Assembly: GCF_949987515.2 (NCBI RefSeq)
Contig: NW_027192659.1
Location: 3,286,001-3,350,000 of the forward strand
Reading direction: 5' to 3'
Origin: Delphinus delphis
Lineage: Eukaryota > Chordata > Mammalia > Artiodactyla > Delphinidae
Length of the DNA: 64,000 bases
Positions 1 to 13,240 of the stretch are shown here, in pieces; position 1 is the first letter of the stretch; each line of letters starts with the position of its first letter. Below the pieces are notes generated by a model, which was not told the origin of the DNA, searched no databases, and saw only the letters and a program-made list of their open reading frames with translations. A program made the position numbers and the translations under genes.

Positions 1-1098
1 TTAGGATTAGGGGACGGGTGAGGGTCATGCTTCGGGGAAGCGTTAGGGTTAGGGTTCGTGCTAGGGTTAGGGTTAGATGACGGGGACGGTTTAGGGTCCA
101 GGGGAGGGTACGACAATGCTTTAGGGGGAGCGTACGTGTGAGGGCGCGGGTTAGTGTGAGTGTACGGGTTAGGATTAGGGGACGGGTGAGGGTCAGGCTT
201 CGAGGAAGGTTTAGGGTTAGGTTTCGGGCTAGGGTTAGGGTTAGGGGACGGGGACGGTTTAGGGTCCAGGGGAGGGTACGACGACGCTTTAGGGGGAGGG
301 TACGTGTGAGGGCGCGGGTTAGTGTTAGCGTACGGGTTAGGATTAGGGGACGGTTGAGGGTCAGGCTTCGGGGAAGGGTTAGGGTTAAGGTTCGGGCTAG
401 GGTTAGGGTTAGGGGACTGGGACAGTTTAGGGTCCAGGGGAGGGTATGACAACGCTTTAGGGGGAGCGTACGTGTGAGGGCGTGGGTTAGTGTTAGCGTA
501 TGGGTTAGGATTAGGGGACGGGTGACGGTCAGGCGTCGGGGAAGTGTTAGGGTTAGGGTTCGTGCTAGGGTTAGGGTTAGGGGACGGAGATGGTTTAGGG
601 TCCAGGGGAGGGTACTACAACGCTTTAGGGGGAGCGTACGTGTGAGGGCGTGGGTTAGAGTTAGCGCACGGGTTAGGATTAGGGGACGGGTGAGGGTCAG
701 GCTTCGGGGAAGGGTTAGGGTTAGGGTTCGGGCTAGGGTTAGGGTTAGGGGACGGGGAAGGTTTAGGGTCCAGGTGAGGGTACGACAACACTTTAGGGGG
801 AGCGTACGTGTGAGGGCGCCGGTTAGTGTTAGCGTACGGGTTAGGATTAGGGGACGGGTGAGGGTCATGCTTCGGGGAAGGGTTAGGGTTAGGGTTCGGG
901 CTAGGGTTAGGGTTAGGGGACGGGGACGGTTTAGGGTCCAGGGGAGTGTACGACAACGCTTTAGGGGGAGCGTACGTGTGAGGGCGCGGGATAGTGTTTG
1001 CGTACGGGTTAGGATTAGGGGACGGGTGAGGGTCAGGCTTCGGGGAAGGGTTAGGGTTAGGGTTCGGGCTAGGGTTTGGGTTAGGGGACGGGGACGGT

Positions 1099-1260
1099 TT
1101 AGGGTCCAGGGGAGGGTACGACAACGCTTTAGGGGGAACGTACGTGTGAGGGCGCGGGTTAGTGTTAGCGTACGGGTTAGGATTAGGGGACGGGTGAGGG
1201 TCAGGTTTCGGGGAAGGGTTAGGGTTTGGGATAGGGTTAGGGTTAAGGGACGGGGACGGT
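1099..1260 (+). repeat. 162 bp monomer, class B
   Basis: This is a different single-hexamer loss, marked by TTAGGGTTTGGG in place of TTAGGG TTAGGG TTCGGG. Relatives lie near 2230, 8170, 9180, 15550, 50070, 57770, 58100, 61430, 62770 and 63600, many with the extra variant GGGCTATGGTTAGGGATAGG. I measured the 162 bp spacing here, at 9059-9220 and at 61305-61466. Confidence 0.85.
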
Positions 1261-3269
1261 TTAGGTTCCAGGGGAGGGTACGACAACGCTTTAGGGGGAG
1301 TGTAGGTGTGAGCGATCGGGTTAGTGTTAGCGTACGGGTTAGGATTAGGGGACGGGTGAGGGTCAGGCTTCGGGGAAGAGCTAGGGTTAGGGTTCGGGCT
1401 AGGGTTAGGTTTAGGGGACGGGGACGGTTTAGGGTCCAGGTGAGGGTACGACAACGCTTTAGGGGAGCGTATGTGTGAGGGCGCGGATTAGGGTTAGCGT
1501 ACGGGTTAGGATTAGGGGACGGGTGAGGATCAGGCTTCGAGGAAGGGTTAGGGTTACGGTTCGGGCTAGGGTTAGTGTTAGGGGACGGGGACGGTTTAGG
1601 GTCCAGGGGAGGGTACGACGACGCTTTAGGGGGAGGGTACGTGTGAGGGCGCGGGTTAGTGTTAGCGTACGGGTTAGGATTAGGGGACGGGTGAGGGTCA
1701 GGCTTCGGGGAAGGGTTAGGGTTAGGGTTCGGGCTAGGGTTAGGGTTAGGGGATGGGACCGGTTTAGGTTCCAGGGGAGGGTACGACAACGCTTTAGGGG
1801 GAGCGTAGGTGTGAGGGCGCGGGTTAGTGTTAGCGTACGGGTTAGGATTAGGGGACGCGTGGGAGTCAGGCTTCGGGGAAGGTTTAGGGTTAGGGTTCGG
1901 TCTAGGGTTAGGGTTAGGGGAAGGGGACGGTTTAGGGTCCAGGGGAGGGTACGACAACGCTTTAGGGGGAGCGTATGTGTGAGGGCATGAGTTAGTGTAA
2001 GTGTACGGGTTAGGATTAGGGGACGGGTGAGGGTCAGGCTCTGGGGAAGTGTTAGGGTTACGATTCGGGCTAGGGTTAGGGTTAGGGCACGGGGACGGTT
2101 TAGGGTCCAGGGGAGGGTACGACAACGCTTTAGGGGGAGCGTACGTGTGAGGGCGCGGGTTAGTGTTAGCGTACGGGTTAGGATTAGGGGACGGGTGAGG
2201 GTCAGGTTTCGGGGAAGGGTTAGGGTTTGGGCTATGGTTAGGGATAGGGGATGGGGACGGTTTAGGGTCCAGGGGAGGGTACGACAAAGCTTTAGGGAGA
2301 GCGTACGTGTAAGGGCACGGGATAGTGTTAGCGTACGGGTTAGGATTAGGGGACGGGTGAGGGTCAGGCTTCGGGGAAGGGTTAGGGTTAGGGTTCGGGC
2401 TAGGGTTAGGGTTAGGGGACGGGGACGGTTTAGGGTCCAGGAGAGTGTACGACAACGCTTTAGGGGGAACGTACGTGTGAGGGCGCGGGTTATTTTTAGC
2501 GTACGGGTTAGGATTAGGGGACGGGTGAGGGTCAAGCTTCGGGGAAGGGTTAGGGTTAGGGTTCGTGCTAGGGTTAGGTTTAGGAGACGGGGACGGTTTA
2601 GGGTCCAGGGGAGGTTACGACAACACTTTAGGGGGAGCGTAGGTGTGAGGGCGCGGGTTAGTGTTAGCGTACGGGTTAGGATTAGGGGACGAGTGAGGGT
2701 CAGGCTTCGGGGAAGGGTTAGGGTTAGGGTTCGGGCTAGGGTTAGGGTTAGGGGACAGGGACGGTTTAGGGTCCATGGGAGGGTACGACAACGCTTTAGG
2801 GGGAACGTACGTGTGAGGGCGTGGGTTAGTGTTAGCGTATGGGTTAGGATTAGGGGACGGGTGAGTGTCAGGCTTCGGGGAAGGCTTAGGGTTAGGGTTC
2901 GGGCTAGGGTTAGTGTTAGGGGACGGGGACGGTTTAGGGTCCAGGTGAGGGTACGACAACGATTTAGGGGGAGCGTACATGTGAGGGCGCGGGTTAGTGT
3001 TGGCGTACGGGTTAGGATTAGGGGACGGGTGAGGGTCAGGCTTCGGGGAGGGGTTAGGGTTAGGGTTCGGGCTCGGGTTAGTGTTAGGGGACGGGGACGG
3101 TTTAGGGTCCAGGGGAGGGTACGACAACGCTTTAGGGGGAGCGTACGTGTGAGGGCGCGGGTTAGTGTTAGCGTACGGGTTAGGATTAGGGGACGGGTGA
3201 GAGTCAGGCTTCGGGGAAGGGTTAGGGTTAGGGTTCAGGCTAGGGTTAGGGTTAGGGGACGGGGACGGT

Positions 3270-3431
3270 TTAGGGTCCAGGGGAGGGTATGAAAATGCTT
3301 TAGGGGGAGCGTACGTGTGAGGGCGCGGGTTAGTGTTAGCGTACGGGTTAGGATTAGGGTACGGGTGAGGGTCAGGCTTCGAGGAAGGGTTAGGGTTAGG
3401 GTTCGGTCTAGGGTTAGGGGACGGGGACGGT
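3270..3431 (+). repeat. 162 bp marker monomer, class A (first of 13)
   Basis: One TTAGGG is lost after the TTCGGTCTAGGG segment, giving 162 bp. The same variant recurs at 10397-10558, 16761-16922, 21286-21448, 27154-27316, 31009-31170, 32683-32844, 37714-37876, 42241-42402, 45593-45754, 47435-47596, 51279-51440 and 54126-54287. The 21286, 27154 and 37714 copies are 163 bp because of one extra G in TACGGGGTG. Most copies also share TAGGGTACGG upstream and CTTCGTGGAAG. The first unit has GAGGAAG instead. The shared variants indicate one ancestral monomer spread by block duplication. Confidence 0.9.
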
Positions 3432-3935
3432 TTAGGGTCCAGGGGAGGGTATGACAACGCTTTAGGGGGAGCGTTCGTGTGAGGGCGCGGGTTAGTGTTA
3501 GCGTACGGGTTAGGATTAGGGGACGAGTGAGGGTCAGGCTTCGGGGAAGGGTTAGGGTTAGGGTTCGGGCTAGGGTTAGGGTTAGGGGACGGGGACGGTT
3601 TAGGGTCCAGGGGAGGGTACGACAACGCTTTAGGTGGAACGTACGTGTGAGGGCGTGGGTTAGTGTTAGCGTACGAGTTAGGATTAGGGGACGGGTGAGG
3701 GTCAGGCGTCGGGGAAGGGTTAGGGTTAGGGTTCGTGCTAGGGTTAGGGTTAGGGGACGGAGATGGTTTAGGGTCCAGGGGAGGGTACGACAACGCTTTA
3801 GGGGGAGCGTACGTGTGAGGGCGCGGGTTAGTGTTAGCGTACGGTTTAGGATTAGGGGACGTGTGAGGGTCAGGCTTCGGGGAAGGATTAGGGTTAGGGT
3901 TTGGGCTAGGGATAGATTTAGGGGACGGGGACGGT

Positions 3936-4031
3936 TTAGGGTCCAGGGGAGGGTACGACAACGCTTTATGGGGAGCGTAGGTGTGAGGGCGCGGGTTAGT
4001 GTTAGCGTACGGGTTAGGATTAGGGGACGGT
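3936..4031 (+). repeat. 96 bp truncated monomer (12 hexamers missing)
   Basis: Unit starts fall at 3936 and 4032, so this unit is 96 bp. It jumps from the GACGG of hexamer 16 to the final T of hexamer 28, consistent with exchange between two GGGGACGG-like stretches. Both it and the next unit (4032-4198, 167 bp) carry the rare ATGGGGAG variant after the first CTTT. The related blocks near 43915-44081 and 52.6 kb have only one such unit. The 96 bp unit is therefore an extra partial copy in this block, not a simple deletion. Confidence 0.9.
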
Positions 4032-6630
4032 TTAGGGTCCAGTGGAGGGTACGACAACGCTTTATGGGGAGCGTAGGTGTGAGGGCGCGGGTTAGTGTTA
4101 GCGTACGGGTTAGGATTAGGGGACGGGTGAGGGTCAGTCTTCGGGGAAGCGTTAGGGTTAGGGTTCGGGCTAGGGTTAGGGTTAGGGGATGGGAAGGTTT
4201 AGGGTCCAGGTGAGGGTACGACAACGCTTTAGGGGGAGCGTACGTGTGAGGGCTCGGGTTAGTGTTAGCTTACGGGATAGGATTTGGGGACGGGTGAGGG
4301 TCAGGCTTCGGGAAAGGGTTAGGGTTAGGGTTCGGGCTAGGGTTAGTGTTAGGGGACGGGGACGGTTTAGGGTCCAGGGGAGGGTACGACAACGCTTTAG
4401 GGGGAGCGTACGTGTGAGCGTGAAGGTTAGTGTTAGCGTACGGGTTAGGATTAGGGGACGGGTGAGGGTAAGGCTTCGGGGAAGGGTTAGGGTTAGGGTT
4501 CGTGCTAGGGTTAGGGTTAGGGGACGGGGACAGTTTAGGGTCCAGGGGAGGGTACGACAAAGCTTTAGGGGGAGCGTACGTGTAAGGGCGCGGGATAGTG
4601 TTAGCGTACGGGTTAGGATTAGGGGACGGGTGAGGGTCAGGCTTCGGGGAAGGGTTAGGGTTAGGGTTCGGGCTAGGGTTAGGGTTAGGGGACGGGGACG
4701 GTTTAGGGTCCAGGAGAGTGTAAGACAACGCTTTAGGGGGAACGTAGGTGTGAGGGCGCGGGTTATTTTTAGCGTACGGGTTAGGATTAGGGGACGGGTG
4801 AGGGTCAAGCTTCGGGGAAGGGTTAGGGTTAGGGTTCGTGCTAGGGTTAGGTTTAGGAGACGGGGACGGTTTAGGGTCCAGGGGAGGGTACGACAACACT
4901 TTAGGGGTAGCGTAGGTGTGAGGGCGCGGGTTAGTGTTAGCGTACGGGTTAGGATTAGGGGACGAGTGAGGGTCAGGCTTCGGGGAAGGGTTAGGGTTAG
5001 GGTTCGGGCTAGGGTTAGGGTTAGGGGACGGGGACGGTTTAGGGTCCAGTTGAGGGTACGACAACGCTTTAGGGGGAGCGTAGGTGTGAGGGCGCGGGAT
5101 AGTGTTAGCGTACGGGTTAGGATTAGGGGACAGGTGAGGGTCAGGCTTCGGGGAAGGGTTAGGGTTAGGGTTCGGGCTAGGGTTAGGGTTAGGGGACGGG
5201 GACGGTTTAGGGTCCATGGGAGGGTACGACAACGCTTTAGGGGGAACGTACGTGTGAGGGCGTGGGTTAGTGTTAGCGTATGGGTTAGGATTAGGGGACG
5301 GGTGAGTGTCAGGCTTCGGGGAAGGCTTAGGGTTAGGGTTCGGGCTAGTGTTAGGGTTAGGGGACGGGGACGGTTTAGGGTCCAGGTGAGGGTACGACAA
5401 CGATTTAGGGGAGCGTACATGTGAGGGCGCGGGTTAGTGTTAGCGTACGGGTTAGGATTAGGGGACGGGTGAGGGTCAGGCTTCGGGGAGGGGTTAGGGT
5501 TAGGGTTCGGGCTCGGGTTAGTGTTAGGTGACGGGGACGGTTTAGGGTCCAGGGGAGGGTACGACAACGCTTTAGGGGGAGCGTACGTGTGAGGGCGCGG
5601 GTTAGTGTTAGCGTACGGGTTAGGATTAGGGGACGGGTGAGGGTCAGGCTTCGGGGAAATCTTAGGGGTAGGGTTCGGGCTAGGGTTAGGGTTAGGGGAC
5701 GGGGACGGTTTAGGGTCCAGGGGAGGGTACGACAACGCTTTAGGGGGAGCGTAGGTGTGTGGACGTGGGTTAGTGTTAGCGTACGAGTTAGGATTAGGGG
5801 ACGGGTGAGGGTCAGGCTTCGGAGAAGGGTTAGTGTTAGGGTTCGGGCTACGGTTAGGGTTAGGGGACGGGGACGGTTTAGGGTCCAGGGGAGGGTACGA
5901 CAACGCTTTAGGGGGAACGTAGGTGTGAGGGCGTGGGTTAGTGTTAGCGTACGGGTCAGGATTAGGGTACGGTGAGGGTCAGGCTTCGGGGAAGGGTTAG
6001 GGTTAGGGTTCGGGCCAGGGTTAAGGTTAGGGGACGGGGACGGTTTAGGGTCTAGGGGAGGGTACGACAACGCTTTAGGGGGAGCGTACCTGTGAGGGCG
6101 CGGGTTAGTGTTAGCGTACGGGTTAGGATTAGGGGACGGGTGAGGGTCAGGCTTCGGGGAACGGTTAGAGTTAGGGTTTGGGCTAGGGTTAGGGTTAGGG
6201 GACGGTGACGGTTTAGGGTCCAGGGTAGGGTACGAAAATGCATTAGGGGGAGCGTACGTGTGAGGGCGCGATTAGTGTTAGCGTACGGGATAGGATTAGG
6301 GGACGGTGAAGGTCAGGCTTCGGGAAAGGGCTAGAGTTAGTGTTCGGGCTAGGGTTAGGGTTAGGGGACGGGGACGGTTTAGGGTCCAGGGGAGGGTACG
6401 AAAATGCTTTAAGGGGAGCGTACGTGTGAGGGCGCGGGTTAGTGTTAGCGTACGGGTTAGGATTAGGGGACGGGTGAGGGTCAGGCTTCGGGGAAGGGTT
6501 AGGGTTAGCGTTCGGGCTAGGGTTAGGGTTAGGGGACTGGGACAGTTTAAGGTCCAGGGGAGGGTATGACAACGCTTTAGGGGGAGCGTACGTGTGAGGG
6601 CGCGGGTTAGTGTTAGCGTACGGGTTAGGA

Positions 6631-9600
6631 TTAGGGGACGGGTGAGGTCAGGCTTCGGGGAAGGGTTAGGGTTAGGGTTCGGGCTAGGGTTAGGGTTAGG
6701 GGACGGGGACGGTTTAGGGTCCAGGGGAGGGTACGACAACGCTTTAGGGTGAGCGTAAGTGTGAGGGCGCGGGTTAGTGTTAGCGTACGGGTTAGGATTA
6801 GGGGACGGGTGAGGGTCAGGCTTCGGGGAAGGGTTAGGGTTACGGTTCGGGCTACGGATAGGGTTAGGGGAAGGGGACGGTTTAGGGTCCAGGGGAGGGT
6901 ACGACAACGCTTTAAGGGGAGCGTAGGTGTGAGGGCGCCGGTTAGTGTTAGCGTACGGGTTAGGATTAGGGGACGGGTGAGGGTCATGCTTCGGGGAAGC
7001 GTTAGGGTTAGGGTTCGTGCCAGGGTTAGGGTTAGATGACGGGGACGGTTTAGGGTCCAGGGGAGGGTACGACAATGCTTTAGGGGGAGCGTACGTGTGA
7101 GGGCGCGGGTTAGTGTGAGTGTACGGGTTAGGATTAGGGGACGGGTGAGGGTCAGGCTTCGAGGAAGGTTTAGGGTTAGGTTTCGGGCTAGGGTTAGGGT
7201 TAGGGGACGGGGACGGTTTAGGGTCCAGGGGAGGGTACGACGACGCTTTAGGGGGAGGGTACGTGTGAGGGCGCGGGTTAGTGTTAGCGTACGGGTTAGG
7301 ATTAGGGGACGGGTGAGGGTCAGGCTTCGGGGAAGGGTTAGGGTTAAGGTTCGGGCTAGGGTTAGGGTTAGGGGACTGGGACAGTTTAGGGTCCAGGGGA
7401 GGGTATGACAACGCTTTAGGGGGAGCGTACGTGTGAGGGCGTGGGTTAGTGTTAGCGTATGGGTTAGGATTAGGGGACGGGTGACGGTCAGGCGTCGGGG
7501 AAGTGTTAGGGTTAGGGTTCGTGCTAGGGTTAGGGTTAGGGGACGGAGATGGTTTAGGGTCCAGGGGAGGGTACGACAACGCTTTAGGGGGAGCGTACGT
7601 GTGAGGGCGTGGGTTAGAGTTAGCGCACGGGTTAGGATTAGGGGACGGGTGAGGGTCAGGCTTCGGGGAAGGGTTAGGGTTAGGGTTCGGGCTAGGGTTA
7701 GGGTTAGGGGACGGGGAAGGTTTAGTGTCCAGGTGAGGGTACGACAACACTTTAGGGGGAGCGTACGTGTGAGGGCGCGGGTTAGTGTTAGCGTACGGGT
7801 TAGGATTAGGGGACGGGTGAGGGTCATGCTTCGGGGAAGGGTTAGGGTTAGGGTTCGGGCTAGGGTTAGGGTTAGGGGACGGGGACGGTTTAGGGTCCAG
7901 GGGAGTGTACGACAACGCTTTAGGGGGAGCGTACGTGTGAGGGCGCGGGATAGTGTTTGCGTACGGGTTAGGATTAGGGGACGGGTGAGGGTCAGGCTTC
8001 GGGGAAGGGTTAGGGTTAGGGTTCGGGCTAGGGTTTGGGTTAGGGGACGGGGACGGTTTAGGGTCCAGGGGAGGGTACGACAACGCTTTAGGGGGAACGT
8101 ACGTGTGAGGGCGCGGGTTAGTGTTAGCGTACGGGTTAGGATTAGGGGACGGGTGAGGGTCAGGTTTCGGGGAAGGGTTAGGGTTTGGGATAGGGTTAGG
8201 GTTAAGGGACGGGGACGGTTTAGGTTCCAGGGGAGGGTATGACAACGCTTTAGGGGGAGTGTAGGTGTGAGCGATCGGGTTAGTGTTAGCGTACGGGTTA
8301 GGATTAGGGGACGGGTGAGGGTCAGGCTTCGGGGAAGAGCTAGGGTTAGGGTTCGGGCTAGGGTTAGGTTTAGGGGACGGGGACGGTTTAGGGTCCAGGT
8401 GAGGGTACGACAACGCTTTAGGGGAGCGTACGTGTGAGGGCGCGGATTAGGGTTAGCGTACGGGTTAGGATTAGGGGACGGGTGAGGATCAGGCTTCGAG
8501 GAAGGGTTAGGGTTACGGTTCGGGCTAGGGTTAGTGTTAGGGGACGGGGACGGTTTAGGGTCCAGGGGAGGGTACGACGACGCTTTAGGGGGAGGGTAGG
8601 TGTGAGGGCGCGGGTTAGTGTTAGCGTACGGGTTAGGATTAGGGGACGGGTGAGGGTCAGGCTTCGGGGAAGGGTTAGGGTTAGGGTTCGGGCTAGGGTT
8701 AGGGTTAGTGGATGGGACCGGTTTAGGTTCCAGGGGAGGGTACGACAACGCTTTAGGGGGAGCGTAGGTGTGAGGGCGCGGGTTAGTGTTAGCGTACGGG
8801 TTAGGATTAGGGGACGCGTGGGAGTCAGGCTTCGGGGAAGGTTTAGGGTTAGGGTTCGGTCTAGGGTTAGGGTTAGGGGAAGGGGACGGTTTAGGGTCCA
8901 GGGGAGGGTACGACAACGCTTTAGGGGGAGCGTATGTGTGAGGGCATGAGTTAGTGTAAGTGTACGGGTTAGGATTAGGGGACGGGTGAGGGTCAGGCTC
9001 TGGGGAAGTGTTAGGGTTAGGATTCGGGCTAGGGTTAGGGTTAGGGCACGGGGACGGTTTAGGGTCCAGGGGAGGGTACGACAACGCTTTAGGGGGAGCG
9101 TACGTGTGAGGGCGCGGGTTAGTGTTAGCGTACGGGTTAGGATTAGGGGACGGGTGAGGGTCAGGTTTCGGGGAAGGGTTAGGGTTTGGGCTATGGTTAG
9201 GGATAGGGGATGGGGACGGTTTAGGGTCCAGGGGAGGGTACGACAAAGCTTTAGGGGGAGCGTACGTGTAAGGGCACGGGATAGTGTTAGCGTACGGGTT
9301 AGGATTAGGGGACGGGTGAGGGTCAGGCTTCGGGGAAGGGTTAGGGTTAAGGTTCGGGCTAGGGTTAGGGTTAGGGGACGGGGACGGTTTAGGGTCCAGG
9401 AGAGTGTACGACAACGCATTAGGGGGAACGTACGTGTGAGGGCGCGGGTTATTTTTAGCGTACGGGTTAGGATTAGGGGACGGGTGAGGGTCAAGCTTCG
9501 GGGAAGGGTTAGGGTTAGGGTTCGTGCTAGGGTTAGGTTTAGGAGACGGGGACGGTTTAGGGTCCAGGGGAGGGTACGACAACACTTTAGGGGGAGCGTA

Positions 9601-12264
9601 GGTGTGAGGGCGCGGGTTAGTGTTAGCGTACGGGTTAGGATTAGGGGACGAGTGAGGGTCAGGCTTCGGGGAAGGGTTAGGGTTAGGGTTCGGGCTAGGG
9701 TTAGGGTTAGGGGACGGGGACGGTTTAGGGTCCAGGTGAGGGTACGACAACGCTTTAGGGGGAGCGTAGGTGTGAGGGCGCGGGATAGTGTTAGCGTACG
9801 GGTTAGGATTAGGGGACAGGTGAGGGTCAGGCTTCAGGGAAGGGTTAGGGTTAGGGTTCGGGCTAGGGTTAGGGTTAGGGGACGGGGACGGTTTAGGGTC
9901 CATGGGAGGGTACGACAACGCTTTAGGGGGAACGTACGTGTGAGGGCGTGGGTTAGTGTTAGCGTATGGGTTAGGATTAGGGGACGGGTGAGTGTCAGGC
10001 TTCGGGGAAGGCTTAGGGTTAGGGTTCGGGCTAGGGTTAGTGTTAGGGGACGGGGACGGTTTAGGGTCCAGGTGAGGGTACGACAACGATTTAGGGGGAG
10101 CGTACATGTGAGGGTGCGGTTTAGTGTTAGCGTACGGGTTAGGATTAGGGGACGGGTGAGGGTCAGGCTTCGGGGAGGGGTTAGGGTTAGGGTTCGGGCT
10201 CGGGTTAGTGTTAGGGGACGGGGACGGTTTAGGGTCCAGGGGAGGGTACGACAACGCTTTAGGGGGAGCGTACGTGTGAGGGCGCGGGTTAGTGTTAGCG
10301 TACGGGTTAGGATTAGGGGACGGGTGAGAGTCAGGCTTCGGGGAAGGGTTAGGGTTAGGGTTCAGGCTAGGGTTAGGGTTAGGGGACGGGGACGGTTTAG
10401 GGTCCAGGGGAGGGTACGAAAATGCTTTAGGGGGAGCGTACGTGTGAGGGCGCGGGTTAGTGTTAGCGTACGGGTTAGGATTAGGGTACGGGTGAGGGTC
10501 AGGCTTCGTGGAAGGGTTAGGGTTAGGGTTCGGTCTAGGGTTAGGGGACGGGGACGGTTTAGGGTCCAGGGGAGGGTATGACAACGCTTTAGGGGGAGCG
10601 TTCGTGTGAGGGCGCGGGTTAGTGTTAGCGTACGGGTTAGGATTAGGGGACGAGTGAGGGTCAGGCTTCGGGGAAGGGTTAGGGTTAGGGTTCGGGCTAG
10701 GGTTAGGGTTAGGGGACGGGGACGGTTTAGGGTCCAGGGGAGGGTACGACAAAGCTTTAGGGGGAGCATACGTGTGGGGGCGTGGGTTAGTGTTAGCGTA
10801 CGGGTTAGGATTATGGGACGGGTGAGGGTCAGGCTTCGGGGAAGGCTTAGGGTTAGGGTTCGGGCTAGGGTTAGGGTTAGGGGACGGGGACGGTTTAGGG
10901 TCCAGGGGAGGGTACGACAACGCTTTAGGGGGAGCGTACGTGTGAGGGTGCGGGTTAGTGTTAGCGTACGGGTTAGGATTAGGGGACGGGTGAGGGTCAG
11001 GCTTCGGGGAAGGATTAGGGTTAGGGTTTGGGCTAGGGACAGGTTTAGGGGACGGGGACGGTTTAGGGTCCAGGGGAGGGTACGACAACGCTTTAGGGGG
11101 AGCGTACGTGTGAGGGCGCGGGTTAGTGTTAGCGTACGGGTTAGGATTAGGGGACGGGTGAGGGTCAGGCTTCGGGGAAGCGTTAGGGTTAGGGTTCGGG
11201 CTAGGGTTAGGGTTAGGGGACGGGGACGGTTTAAGGTTCAGGGGAGGGTACGACAACGCTTTAGGGGGAGCGTATGTGTGAGGGCGCGGGTTAGTGTTAG
11301 CGTACGTCTTAGGATTAGGGGACGGGTGAGGGTCAGGCTTCGGGGAAGGCTTAGGGTTAGGGTTCGGGCTAGGGTTAGGGTTAGGGGACGGGGACGGTTT
11401 AGGGTTCAGGGGAGGGTACGACCATGCTTTAGGGGGAGCGTACGTGTGAGGGCGCGGGTTAGGGTTAGCGTACGGGTTAGGATTAGGGGACGGGTGAGGG
11501 TCAGGCTTCGGGGAAGGGTTAGGGTTAGGGTTCGGGCTAGGGTTAGGGTTAGGGGACGGGGACGGTTTAGGGTCCAGGAGAGTGTACGAGAACGCTTTAG
11601 GGGGAACGTAGGTGTGAGGGCGCGGGTTATTTTTAGCGTACGGGTTAGGATTAGGGGACGGGTGAGGGTCAAGCTTCGGGGAAGGGTTAGGGTTAGGGTT
11701 CGTGCTAGGGTTAGGTTTAGGAGACGGGGACGGTTTAGGGTCCAGGGGAGGGTACGACAACACTTTAGGGGTAGCGTAGGTGTGAGGGCGCGGGTTAGTG
11801 TTAGCGTACGGGTTAGGATTAGGGGACGAGTGAGGGTCAGGCTTCGGGGAAGGGTTAGGGTTAGGGTTCGGGCTAGGGTTAGGGTTAGGGGACGGGGACG
11901 GTTTAGGGTCCAGTTGAGGGTACGACAACGCTTTAGGGGGAGCGTAGGTGTGAGGGCGCGGGATAGTGTTAGCGTACGGGTTAGGATTAGGGGACAGGTG
12001 AGGGTCAGGCTTCGGGGAAGGGTTAGGGTTAGGGTTCGGGCTAGGGTTAGCGTTAGGGGACGGGGACGGTTTAGGGTCCATGGGAGGGTACGACAACGCT
12101 TTAGGGGGAACGTACGTGTGAGGGCGTGGGTTAGTGTTAGCGTATGGGTTAGGATTAGGGGACGGGTGAGTGTCAGGCTTCGGGGAAGGCTTAGGGTTAG
12201 GGTTCGGGCTAGTGTTAGGGTTAGGGGACGGGGACGGTTTAGGGTCCAGGTGAGGGTACGACAA
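6631..12264 (-). other. 1877-codon open frame, not supported as a gene
   Basis: This frame has the same character as the one at 44065-49968: a 56-residue period, a Pro-rich part switching to Leu-Thr-Arg, and overlap with open + strand frames at 8986-10581 and 10606-12288. It starts and ends at one-base-short satellite units and spans several independently duplicated blocks, which a real gene would not be expected to do. Confidence refers to the open frame existing. Confidence 0.9.
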
Positions 12265-13240
12265 CGATTTAGGGGAGCGTACATGTGAGGGCGCGAGTTA
12301 GTGTTAGCGTACGGGTTAGGATTAGGGGACGGGTGAGGGTCAGGCTTCGGGGAGGGGTTAGGGTTAGGGTTCGGGCTCGGGTTAGTGTTAGGTGACGGGG
12401 ACGGTTTAGGGTCCAGGGGAGGGTACGACAACGCTTTAGGGGAGCGTACGTGTGAGGGCACGGGTTAGTGTTAGCGTATGGGTTAGGATTAGGGGACGGG
12501 TGAGGGTCAGGCTTCGGGGAAATCTTAGGGGTAGGGTTCGGGCTAGGGTTAGGGTTAGGGGACGGGGACGGTTTAGGGTCCAGGGGAGGGTACGACAACG
12601 CTTTAGGGGGAGCGTAGGTGTGTGGACGTGGGTTAGTGTTAGCGTACGAGTTAGGATTAGGGGACGGGTGAGGGTCAGGCTTCGGAGAAGGGTTAGTGTT
12701 AGGGTTCGGGCTACGGTTAGGGTTAGGGGACGGGGACGGTTTAGGGTCCAGGGGAGGGTACGACAACGCTTTAGGGGGAACGTAGGTGTGAGGGCGTGGG
12801 TTAGTGTTAGCGTACGGGTCAGGATTAGGGTACGGTGAGGGTCAGGCTTCGGGGAAGGGTTAGGGTTAGGGTTCGGGCCAGGGTTAAGGTTAGGGGACGG
12901 GGACGGTTTAGGGTCTAGGGGAGGGTACGACAACGCTTTAGGGGGAGCGTACCTGTGAGGGCGCGGGTTAGTGTTAGCGTACGGGTTAGGATTAGGGGAC
13001 GGGTGAGGGTCAGGCTTCGGGGAACGGTTAGAGTTAGGGTTTGGGCTAGGGTTAGGGTTAGGGGACGGTGACGGTTTAGGGTCCAGGGTAGGGTACGAAA
13101 ATGCATTAGGGGGAGCGTACGTGTGAGGGCGCGATTAGTGTTAGCGTACGGGATAGGATTAGGGGACGGTGAGGGTCAGGCTTCGGGAAAGGGCTAGAGT
13201 TAGTGTTCGGGCTAGGGTTAGGGTTAGGGGACGGGGACGA
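6960..13240 (+). repeat. duplicated block, copy 2 (partner 1-6380)
   Basis: This is the partner of 1-6380. Its left part, from about 6745 to 11330, is shared again with 48300-52210. The middle at 10750-11460 carries the GCATACGTGTGGGGG monomer. That monomer is absent from copy 1 but present near 31380, 42610, 45960, 47810, 51650 and 54500, so it came from another block type. Confidence 0.85.

Larger units (their letters stand above)
1..6380 (+). repeat. duplicated block, copy 1 (partner 6960-13240)
   Basis: Rare variants line up with the partner at an offset of 6959 from 1 to about 2630. The partner has one extra monomer between about 9600 and 9890, after which the offset is 7127 up to about 3630. 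The middle (about 3630-4600 here, 10750-11460 there) is made of different subfamilies. Homology resumes at an offset of 6864, then 6863, to about 6380. Shared markers include the GAGTGTA monomers, the CCATGGGAGG monomer and the TGCATTAGGG monomer. Ends are good to about 100 bp. Confidence 0.85.
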
